From positions 4,238,501-4,302,500 of the forward strand of contig JAXRKN010000045.1 of the NCBI GenBank assembly GCA_038502055.1: DNA of 64,000 bases, read 5' to 3'. Below are positions 1-11,043 of the stretch, piece after piece; the stretch's first letter is position 1, and the number at the start of each line of letters is the position of its first letter. The position numbers were made by a program, and so were the translations under genes. A model generated the notes under the pieces. That model did no database searches. It saw only the letters and a program-made list of their open reading frames with translations, and was not told the DNA's origin. Source of the stretch: Tanytarsus gracilentus (taxonomy: Eukaryota > Arthropoda > Insecta > Diptera > Chironomidae).

Positions 1-3000
1 AACATTATTTTGGGTTATGTTGCCTCCCAGGAGGGAAATGTTTTGTCAAATGCAAATGAGCACGAGACCTAAATAAACATTTTAAGAAATTTTACTTCAA
101 ACTCTTGAGAATTATCGATCTCACATCTCCCTTTTGACTTTTTATCCTTTTGCCAATTTTCGGGTAATAAATTTCCGGTCGAATGAGTTTGAAAAGTTGA
201 CCGAAGGCCTTATTATGGGAAAATTTATAAGCGAGTTAATAAAATATTTGGGTTTAAGGAAAATTTTAAGAATGACAAATTTGAGGTTAAATAGTTCAAA
301 AATTAAACAAGGATATTTTTTAATCTGTGGACTTTACAAAAATATTTGTTTAGATTACGTGTCAAAATTTATGATGACCGTTGATAAAAAGAAGAAATTT
401 TTTAAGGATCAATTTAAAATCTTTGAATGAAAAATCCATATCAAAAAAATCTTCAAGAATTGCTCTTAAATCCCTCAAAAAAAATATCCCAAAAGACTTC
501 ATTTCTACTTCAACTAGTTCATGAAAGCAAATCATCCTCATTTTGAATTTATTTAAATTGCATATCCACATAAACCAATAATTTATTGCGATCTCTCTCC
601 AACACTGACATTCCGGCTTCACAACGAATTATGACCCAAAAGATTGGTTTCATCTGATATTTTTTTCGGCAATATTCTGCTTTTTACCATATTGCATAAT
701 AAAAAAAGGGAAGTTTTTCATTTTTCGTTATCATCCAGTAAACTGCAAATATTTAAGGAGATTTTAAAAATAAACAGAACAGCAAAGTCTCTTTGACTGG
801 CGCTTGAAAATGGTTTATTGTTTGACTGTTTGTGTCCCATCTTCATGCGCTTCTCGAGTCTCTCTTTAGAGAGGATGAAAAACAGTTTATGTGGCAATTT
901 CTTTCTCTTGATATAAAGACACCGAGAGGTATATGTGTAAGGATGTTTTTCAGTTGAGCTTTATATGCACATAATAAATAATTCACTATATAACCCACAT
1001 GAAAAGATTATGGTCGCTCTTAATCTGATAATCCTTTAAGAATATGTAAGCGATTATTGCTTGTGTGTCTTAAAATCATCTCTTTTATTATGATGCCGTT
1101 GTGCTTACGAAAAGTTTATGAAGAAATTTCCATACAGTTGCCAACTCACACAGTTCAAGATGAATTAATTTCAATATTTAATGATGTAACGAAAGGAGTT
1201 GGAGAAAGTTACTTTCATCTCATCTTTTTTTGGTATCTAATTCATTATTTATTTATTGATGTGTCGATAGAAATCAGGTTGTTGATATAGTGAGGAATCA
1301 CTTTGTGGTTTTAAAGATTAAATTTAGCAAATGTGGCAATTAAAAGGGTTTTAATTTTTAAGCTCTTGTAAATTATTTCAGAAATTTATGAATGAGCAAA
1401 AATTTCAATTTTGAATTAAAACAAAATTATTTGTTTACATTACAATTTTCTCACTCAATTGAATGCTTAATTCCCTCCGAAACGCTTTGAAAACTTTCTC
1501 GTGAAATTCAATTTACAAAACTCAAATTGCAAATTCGCATCGTTTTTGTCCTTTATACACTCACGCGCGTCCTAATTAATGCTTTCAACTCTCTCTCTCT
1601 CCGCTCGATCAATGGCATTTAATTAGCAAGATAGACACGATGAAAAATGTTTGCCATTTCGAAAAAGGTAAATCGAAGGAGAGAAAGTAATAGTTTTTTT
1701 CGGATGCGCTATAAAGCGGTTGATGACAATAAAAGAGAAGCATCCACACGAGTGAGGACTGTAAATTTTATCGAGTGGCAGTTATGTAAATTTTTTACCA
1801 TCTAAACGTGAAGAAGATTTCACTCTCAGCCACGAGATGAGTTTTGTCATTTCTGCGGTGCATGTTTGCTGTATTAGAGGTTAAATTTATTGAATGGGTC
1901 ATTGGAGAGTGTTGAGGTCTCAAATGGAGAGTTTTTGTAAGGAATTTTTTAATTTAAAATTTTTCATCCCTTCCTTGCACCCTCATAAAGATTTCACAAA
2001 GGAGCATGATTTAGAAACTAAGCTCACATTCTCCATGTCCCTGAACAAATATCCGCATGCATACAAACACAAAAGCCTGATCATACATAACCTCAAAAAA
2101 CAACATCCACAAATGGCTGAACAGCATCGAGAGAGTTTTTCGTTATCAAAGGCTGTTTTAGGAAATGAACAAAAAAAACTTTTTTTGGGTCATTTGAAAG
2201 CATATCGCATTATAGACGCTTGAACGTGGGCTGTCGAGGCACACATGTGCGTGTTAGAATATTTGAATTCTACGTAATTGGGTACTCCGTTGATAAGATA
2301 ACGCATTGTGCAAAAAATGAGAATGGGGACACAAAGATTAAATTACGGCACTTGATCACAATCAAAGTTGATGAAAGCTTAAATTTTTAATACGCAAAAA
2401 AAATATTCTGACGACAACAGCTCGGCCACGTTTTTGCGGTTTAGCGATATTTATGTGCAGTACAAGGCACATGGTTGATGATGGTGGACAACTGTCAATG
2501 CCATTATTGTTGAGAGCATGAGCATAAATTTTTAGAGCGTTTTGTGGGTTAATTTTAATTGAAAGAGTTTAAAAAATTTAAATTTTATTTACACAAAACA
2601 AAAAAGTTTAGACTCGATTTAGATTTGAAATATCGCCAATAGAACTTGAAAACGCAAAAAACTTCTTCGTTCAACGGCGAAGCGACACTCGCACAAAAAC
2701 TCGCCTCGCGAGCGATTAGGCATATTGCGCATGAAACTGATTTATCGTTCAATGGAATAGTTCGCACAATAAATTTCCATCACATCAACGACACGTATAC
2801 AAGTGGCACAATGCGATTTTTGCCTCTGTGTTTCATAGCTAAAAATTGTTCCATATATAATAATAATTTAGTTCAATCAAGGGGAATTGAGACGATTTGC
2901 GTTGTTTATTTTTTTTTGATTAGAATGAAACTTAATTTTATAAACATACACACCGGCATTGAATGTTTAGTCTTTGATTAATTGTGTACACATATTCAGC

Positions 3001-4194
3001 TTTATATATGCGAAACGTGCATGTCCTAATTTTAGATCATCTTTCTTATTGTAGAAAATCAAGAAATAAAACAGAACTGCAGAAATGACGTAAATTTTTA
3101 GTCAATGAATGTACGAAAGAAATTTTCTTGGCTTGATTAGTTGCAGAGTCATTGCCGAAATAAAAGAGAGAGAAAAGCCGCAAAACTAAACTGAGAAAAT
3201 CGATTGCGAGCCACATATTTAACTTGAAACGTTCCAGCGCCGTTACGCAATAATTTTTCTTCTGTTCCGAGTTTTATTGTTATTATGTGCCGGGGAATTT
3301 CGATTGGCCACTTAAATGAGAGATGAAAATTTGTATACGAAAAATGGACTTTAGAAAATTATTTGAAATATAATGGAAGAAAGGATAAATTTATTAGATA
3401 ATTTTTAGAACTAAAATTTAATTTTTTAGTACTCAAATTTTTTTACCACAAGAAAATTTTGAAACTAGTTTCTGTTAAATTTCTGATAATTTAATTTTCA
3501 CATTCAGTCAACAAAAAATTGAGCGACTAAAGTTATTGCAACAATACTTTTCAGTATTTTTCCTCTAAGCCTTAAAGCTGCCTCGCTTTATAACTTACAC
3601 TTCTCTCCATATAGTTACAATATTTTTTCATACTTAAATCTCTGCAACTCTACCGAATAATTAACGCGAATTAAGCAACGGAATTAGCGAAAAGTTATGG
3701 CACTTTACTTCATGTGCTAATATAAAATAAGAGACTTAAAAAGGTTTCCACTTGACTGACGATTACACGAAAATTATTTGTTGCAAACTTTAACTTCAAA
3801 ATAGCGACGAATCATGCAAATTAGCGTAATTGAAATCGAAATTGGAGTCATAAAGGGAACAAGCATAGAGAATATACTGTGATTGTTTATGACATGAAAA
3901 GCCTCATAAAAACGACCATCATAAATTAATATCGCTCAAGAAAATATGATGACGATCATCACGATGAAATTTCTTTTTTTCGTTGGAATAACTGAAAATA
4001 TTTTATTCTTCTTCATTTTCGGTAGCGCATTAATAATTTTTCAACATTCTTTTTTGCATTAGTAGAAAACATTTCTTTCGCATATAAATCATTGTCATGA
4101 GATTTTCATTTTTAATTTCGCTAACGATATTTAAATTTTTTGTTTGATTTGATTAAGTGTATGTGGAGGCTTTTTTGATTTTGAAAATTAAAAA

Positions 4195-4239
4195 TTTTTT
4201 TTTTGTTTTTTTTTTTTTTTTATTTTTTTTTTTTTTTTT
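4195..4239. repeat. Poly-T tract
   Basis: A nearly pure T run of about 45 bases, interrupted once by G and once by A. It is followed by further T-rich sequence up to about 4281 and lies just left of a hAT-like terminal fragment. It could be slippage-generated, or it could be the boundary of a truncated insertion. Confidence 0.8.
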
Positions 4240-4289
4240 AGTGTGTGGTTGTTTTTAGTTTTTTTTTAATGTTTTTTTTTTGGGAAAAA

Positions 4290-4366
4290 ATCGATGATCA
4301 TCGATGACGAAAAGGTTCGATGATCATCGATGATCATCGAACCGATGCTCATCGTCAGGATCTCTA
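4290..4366 (-). mobile_element. Solo terminal fragment of a hAT-like non-autonomous element
   Basis: Read on the minus strand, the fragment begins TAGAGATCCTGACG at 4366. It continues into repeated palindromic units of the type CGATGATCATCG (about 4291-4345). The end matches the plan of the two complete hAT-like elements in this window (TAGRG..CTSACG, then a palindrome array). I saw no opposite end or 8-bp duplication upstream. The copy seems truncated, with a T-rich stretch where the interior would be. Confidence 0.45.
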
Positions 4367-6610
4367 ATTTCAAAGGAAAAGTTTTATGGATTTTTTGGGA
4401 TTATTGACGAGGGTTTAGGTTCATGTGAGGTGAAATTTTAGTGAAAAAATTAATTAAATGATTAAAGATCAAATTTCAAATTTATTAAGACCGTTAAAAA
4501 TTAAAAGTATGAAAATATTTTGAATTTTTAAATTTCAAATCAAACAAAATTTCACAATAAACTAAAAAATATTTTTATTCTCAAAATCGATTATCTCAAA
4601 AACTAATGAAAATTAACCATAAAGCGTGAAAACATTTGCAGTCTCAACTCGTACAGCGAGCATCATAAAAGCTTCATCATCAAATTCATAAAATATATAT
4701 AAATTTTGCCTCATCTCCGTGAGCCTCAAAGCGATTTAGATTTAATGCATTCAACTGACCTTTAATGCGAACTAAGACTTGATCACATCGCATAAAAAAT
4801 ATATTTTTCAAGTCAGCATCAGACTCACTCGATTATTAATTTATTGAATTTGTGTGAGAAATGCAGCAGATCGAAAACTCTCTGGTCTCGACTTTATGAT
4901 TTAGTATGTCGAGTGACTCAAAAGATTTACGCCGAGTGTGCCAAAAAAAATCTAATTTCGGTGAAACGGATGATTTCTTCGGTGAAATGTCGAAACATCA
5001 GCAAAATCTTCTTTCATTATGCTGATTACTTCGTTTGAAATATTTAGACACTTTTCACACCGTGTCTTTGAGTGTCAACCTGAGAGCTTGAAAAATTTAT
5101 TAATATTTTGCTTTAATTTTACATGTGATCATTTCATAAATAAATAGAAAATTTTGCGTTAATCCCAGGGTATGAGAGATTTGCCTCATTTGATATGTAG
5201 GTTAATTCGATAGATTTGACATGTTATGATAATTTTTGGTGAAAATTACTGAATTGGGAAATTTATGTGACAATCAAGAAGGGGAAAAAGATTTGAATCG
5301 AGATTAATGAGTGAGGAAAATTAGATTTTGCAGAAGCATGATAGAAAAATTCAAATTTAAATTTTTAAAATCCGTTAAAATTTCAAAAAAATATTTAAAT
5401 TAATTTTATAGTTCAGTAAATTTAATCTTCAATTTGCTCCAATTTCACTCAACCATTCCAACATTTCTTAATTGCTTAATTTATGTAAATGTGAAATTTA
5501 TAAGGTCATCATCTAATATCTGAAACGGATAAATGATGAGGAAGCATCAGAATATTTTCATTGCATAAATTATCTCGCTCACTCTCCGCCCGTCATCATA
5601 ATTTTATTTTTTTCGAGAGAGAGGAGAGTGTTAGGCGCCAAAGTCTCTTCTAATTTAATCTTTCTCCATGTCAAGATCACTTCCATGATAGTGAAAGATG
5701 GCGACGAGTAATTTATGAAGAAATTTTCGAATGTTTTAAAAATAAATTTTGACACTGTTTATAATTATTGAAAATGTTTTAAAAGTATGCGTGGGCATTC
5801 TCACATAAACATATGATTTTCAATGATCTATTCTCGACCACTGACTCTGTCCTCATTTTCATCGCACCACTTCAATCACGTCACACGACTTGTGCGTCTC
5901 ACAACTTAATAATGATGAGTTTATTTCTGTAAAATTTTCCTTCGACTCCCATGCGAGGTTTTACGACGCGCAAGCGAAATCTTTCCTCGACATCTTTAAT
6001 GATAAAAATTTCAAACTACCTTCAGGCGTAATAAAATTTCTGAAAACACATCGCAAAATTACTTCTCGAATGATTAATTTAGTCATTTGTTGTAAATTAA
6101 AAATTATAATTTTAAATGAAAAAAAAATTAAAGTAAGTTTTGGCTTTTATCCAATTTTAAGAAATGAATATCCACTTGAAGAGAATTAAATCTCTCTTAG
6201 TTAAAATCATCTGGAGCAGGTTGACTGTTGGGAAATAATGAGGGAATGTAATCAGTGTCAAGATGATCCACTCGACTACTCGAGGGTTCTTTAGAAGAAA
6301 TTCACCTTAAAATCAAAAAAATCTAACACTGCAGTGCACTGAAAACTTTAAAAATCTTTACAATTTTTTGAATTCTAAATTTAACTAATTATACAGATTT
6401 ACTTTCATAATCCAATTAAGAAGTTTTAACAAGGTATGATGAGATTGTCTAATTAATATTTCAAGCTCATCTGCTAATTTCTTCAATCACTCATAATTCA
6501 AATTAAATCTTCGTTGTTAATTTCATTAAAAAATCACATCGACGACTTCCATTCACTCCCACTTTTTCACCCATAATGCATTGATGATATTTTAATCGAA
6601 ATTTTTAATG

Positions 6611-6650
6611 CTAATAATTTTTATTTTTTCTCTTTTTTCTCTAGGTAAGT
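6611..6650 (+). promoter_or_regulatory. Recursive (zero-nucleotide) splice site, ratchet point 1
   Basis: A CTAAT branch-point-like motif at 6611-6615 is followed by a T/C-rich tract (about 6618-6642). The acceptor AG at 6643-6644 is directly fused to a consensus donor GTAAGT at 6645-6650. No exon lies between acceptor and donor. This is the signature of a ratchet point, where a long intron is removed in steps and the donor is regenerated after each step. The next downstream site in the same orientation is 15.2 kb away. Confidence 0.7.
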
Positions 6651-7098
6651 CAACAAATCAAAACTTTTCTTCATCTTCGTGCTCGTTGGGACATGAAAAG
6701 GTTTTCGATGCCGAAAATAAAATTATTGTGCGTGAGTAATTCATTGGGGGGAATAAATGTTGATAAAGGTAGCTCACAATTTATGAGAAAATTCAATTTT
6801 ATGCTAAGGGAGGCAATCATAATATAATTACTATTATTATTTGTGTCATCATCAAATCAATTTTATAGACTGAGATGCTGAAAACTTTATGTTTTATGTG
6901 ATAATAAAAAATATTCTTTTAAGGGAATAATCCAAAGATTTTGTGGGATTATGGAATTTAGAATATTAACGCGCGAAATTATTATGAAGTGTTAAGTGCT
7001 GAATAGGAGTTTGTGAATGTTTTATGAAGAGCCGCTTGGAACAAAATATTAATAAATTTAAACCTTTTGAATTGAGATTTTTTTAAGGAGAATTTTGA

Positions 7099-7906
7099 CT
7101 CTGTGACATTTTGCCCCTGTGACATTTTGCCCACACCCAAAATCTGTGGGCAAGGGCAAAAAAAATATAGGGTCAATTTGTCCATGGTCAAATGAGGGCA
7201 AAATTTGCAAAATATGTGGGCATGGGAATACTGTGGGCAAATTGCCCAGGACAAATTGACCCTATATTTTTTGCCATGGACAAATTGCCCATGATTATTT
7301 TTTTGTAAAATATAAATTAATTAAAGTAATTTAAAGTTTTTGTCGGTCAATACGAAAAATTTTTAAGATTTCTTTTTGCCTATATTTTTTCTTTTTCTCA
7401 TGATTTTTACACTAACGAAAACCATGTTTTATCTTTTCTTAATAGAACGTTTTCTCCGCATCTATTGATGTATCAATGAAATATCTATATTATAGTTATG
7501 GAGTAATCTGCTCTCAAAATGACAATTATTTTTATAATTATTAAAATATTTTTTATACCCAAAATAATAAATATTTACCTTAATTTTGTTTACTCAAGAA
7601 TGCAATAGGTGCAAAATTAAATCTTGTTTCTCTTTAAGTTACCATAGTAAAATTAGTGTGAAAAATTTGAAAAAAAAATATTAAACAATTAATTTTCAAT
7701 TAAATAATTTATGGGCAAATTGTCTGTGGGCAAAAAATATAGGGTCAATTTGTCCATGGTCAAATGAGGGCAAAATTTGCAAAATATGTGGGCATGGTCA
7801 AATCTGTGGGCAAATTGCCCCGGACAAATTGCCCTATATTTTTTTTGCCCTTGCCCCTGATTTTGGGTGAGGGCAAAATGTCACAGGGGCAAAATGTCCT
7901 AACCCC
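7099..7906. mobile_element. Foldback/MULE-like non-autonomous DNA transposon, 808 bp
   Basis: The element is flanked by an 11-bp direct repeat GAGAATTTTGA (7088-7098 and 7907-7917). Its ends are inverted repeats built of GACATTTTGCCC and GGGCAAATTGCCC modules, about 80 bp at the outside, with a few mismatches in the outermost bases. Inside each arm lies a 64-bp segment (7162-7225 and 7734-7797) that is in direct, not inverted, orientation. The centre (about 7300-7710) is AT-rich and has no transposase. Long modular arms and a 9-11 bp duplication fit Mutator-like or foldback elements; the assignment to a superfamily is inference. Confidence 0.75.
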
Positions 7907-9311
7907 GAGAATTTTGAAACAAAAATTTACTAGAAAATTTTATTTTTTTGTGAAAATTTTAAAAAGTTTGAAAAAAAATTTTAATATTTTTATAACACAA
8001 AATTTTTTAGAAAACCTTTGAAATATAACTTTTAATTTTTTAAAACTAAAATTTCTGAATTCTTAATTTCTTTCAAATTTTAAATTTCATCCTTAAAAAC
8101 TTTAACATTAAAAATAAACCTGGTTGACCCTCAAGTAACTAAATAATTGTAAATTTAAATCTAATTATCTTCCGTGTGCTCTCTCCAAAAAAAACACAGC
8201 GCATGTAATTGAAATTTATTGTAGCAGTGAAGCAATCTCGTGCGCGCGAGATGTAACGAAAGTCCGCAGTCCATAAATCTTTCTTTTCGCCAAAAGGAGC
8301 AAAGTGGTGTACTGCATTTCTTTACTTTAACTTCCATCTCTACTCATTTTTTTACAAAAAAAAAATGTCAAAGTGTCTCATTTATCTTTCGCACATCTTT
8401 TTTGCGTAAGAAGAGTTTTCACTTGATTTAAAGAAAAGATAATAAACGATGTTAAAAATTCGGGTGGCAATTTTGATGAGGTGGAAATATGGAAATGCAT
8501 GCGATCATAAATTATGTGAGCGATGTAAAAAGAAGAATTTTTCTACTCCACCAGACCAAAACTTTTCGCCATAAATCTCATGTTTTCAACCTTTCACAAC
8601 ATTTTTCTTCAAGAGCTCTAAAGAATGCCCTTGATCTCAGTGTGTGTAAAGGAAATTGATGAATTTCCCTTAAGACATCGTAACCCATTTTTTTTATCAA
8701 CTATGTCACTCGTAAAATCACTTTAAAAATCTTTTTTATTACTCTGCTTCTATTTTTGGTGTGCGACTATATCGAGTATTGATCGCGCGCACGAGAAATT
8801 TACAGCGTTGGCGTTTAATTGACGAGATTGAGGTGATAAACTCTCGTGCCTGGTAGTTTGTGCTGTATTTGAATGGAAAATACAATAAATATTTTTTTGG
8901 GTGAGAAATTCAAATGAGGTTTCAAGGTGAGAGTGAGAAAGTCATTGAGATGCGGCTGAGGAAAATTTTAGTATTTTGTGAAAAAAATATCACTAATTAG
9001 TGTTTTAAAATAACTTTGATTTACAACTGCTACCACCATAAAAAATATTCAATTTGTCTCACAAAACCATAACGAGAAAATATTTTGTGCAATTATCACT
9101 TAACACTTGCTGTTGCAATTATTTACAATTTTTTAATTACTCTTCAACCATACAAAGCGATAAAAATGTATTGTGTAATTTACCAGTTGGTGCAAGAGAG
9201 AAATTTCAAGCTATCTCCGTGCACACATTTCTCTTGTTTGCAATTTGAATTAAATTAATTGATCGGAATTGATTGAAGAATTTTCCGCTTACAAATTATG
9301 TTGTATTATGA

Positions 9312-11043
9312 GGTGGGAGGCAATAACCCCACGATACATTAATTCCACGTATTTTTTGGAAATAACTCCACCTGAGAGCATAGGTGAAGTTATTTCGTGA
9401 ATTTCAGGCAATAATTCCACGATTTTAAAATCGTGGGGTTATTTCGCGATTTTCTGGAAATAACCCCACTTAGAAGTGTAGGTGGGGTTATTTCGCAAAA
9501 TTCCAACTATTTTTAAAATAAATCTCCTGCTTTAGAATTAATCGTGGGATTATTTCCAAAATGAACAAACTTTTGCGAAATAACCCCACGAAGACTTATA
9601 GGTGGAATTATTTCGCAAAAATCCAATGAAAATTTTATACATTTCCAGGGGGTAACTCACTTGAAGGAAAATTTGCCTGCAGGAAAAACGCAGGAAAATT
9701 TTCCTGCAATTACTTTTTTACACTAAATAAAAAAAGATTCATTTTTAAAATCATAATTTAGTCAACTTAAAACAGAATTTTCAAAAATATTGGTAAACCT
9801 TAAATGCAACTCATTAAGGTACGAGATCATATGTAGTTCTCTATATATGGGTGTGTTTAATTGAAATTTAAGTTATCTGGAAACCTAGAGACTTTTGGTT
9901 TTTGATAATAAGTGGATCTCTTAGGTCTTTAACGTCATTTTTAATAATGTTTTGAATTTTTTTACATATAACCCATTATGACACCCACATTTTATGTGTT
10001 TACGTATTATGAAATACACTTAAAAAACTTTACGATTGTAGAGGATACTGACACGAGAGTTTTTTGAAAGTTCTTCACACAGCTTTGAAAAGATAAACCC
10101 GTTAAAAAAATTTAAGAAATTAAATTACGACTGGGCAAAGCAACGAGAAGAAAGATATTTAACTTGTTAGCATAGCACCTGAAATTGGAATTTTAGCTAC
10201 TACGGATATTAACTTTCTTGTAGCTACTACGGATATTAACTTTCTTGTAGCTACTACGGATATTAACTTTCTTGTAGCTACAAAAAAGTTGTCAATTTTT
10301 AAATGTTATTTGTCAATATTCGTCATCACTCTGATCTTTCAGGCACTGTAATACGATTTCCCTTTTACAAAAAGATTTAGGATACCTCAAAATATTTTTA
10401 CAAACTTTTATCAAAAAAACCTTTAATTTTCAAAATTATGTGTAAGAGTGATAAGTTAAACAAACAAAAAATTAAATATTTCTAGTTTTATTTTAAATTT
10501 CATATTAATTTCTAATTTTTCTGCAGAATATTCTGTGGGCTCGGTGACCAAGTCCCAGGAAAGATGGCTTGAGTTCATATCATTCAGAAAAATATATAAT
10601 GTAAGGGTATTAGAGGCGATATAAAAGTCATCCATTTATAAAAGTATCCATTTATTAAAACATTCTCCCTAATTTAAAAAATCCCCATAGTGTATGAGTT
10701 TAAATATTTAAAAGGTATAAAATTTTCATTGGATTTTTGCGAAATAATTCCACCTATAAGTCTTCGTGGGGTTATTTCGCAAAAGTTTGTTCATTTTGGA
10801 AATAATCCCACGATTAATTTTAAAGCAGGAGATTTATTTTAAAAATAGTTGGAATTTTGCGAAATAACCCCACCTACACTTCTAAGTGGGGTTATTTCCA
10901 GAAAATCGCGAAATAACCCCACGATTTTAAAATCGTGGAATTATTGCCTGAAATTCACGAAATAACTTCACCTATGCTCTCAGGTGGAGTTATTTCCAAA
11001 AAATACGTGGAATTAATGTATCGTGGGGTTATTGCCTCCCACC
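9312..11043. mobile_element. Long-TIR MULE/foldback-like transposon, 1732 bp
   Basis: The element is bounded by a perfect 9-bp duplication GTATTATGA (9303-9311 and 11044-11052). The inverted arms are 329 bp each (9312-9640 and 10715-11043), and I found only one mismatch between them, so the insertion is young. Each arm contains a series of smaller hairpins based on AATAACCCCAC / GTGGGGTTATT, for example around 9362, 9411 and 9463. The interior, about 1.07 kb, has no credible transposase but carries a 27-bp triplicate. The 9-bp duplication and long arms suggest a Mutator-like or foldback lineage that is moved in trans. Confidence 0.88.
10194..10281 (+). repeat. 27-bp tandem triplicate inside the long-TIR transposon
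   Basis: Three identical 27-bp units start at 10194, 10221 and 10248, followed by a partial fourth (TAGCTAC). Each unit begins with TAGCTACTACGG. The units are adjacent, with no spacers, so this is not a CRISPR-like array. The repeat may be an internal minisatellite of the element. Confidence 0.92.

Noticed and set aside
7058..7254. Short minus-strand frames over the 808-bp element
   Set aside because: They translate transposon arm repeats in two frames and show no protein family character.
10194..10281. CRISPR-like repeat
   Set aside because: The three units are directly adjacent with no spacers, inside a eukaryotic transposon.
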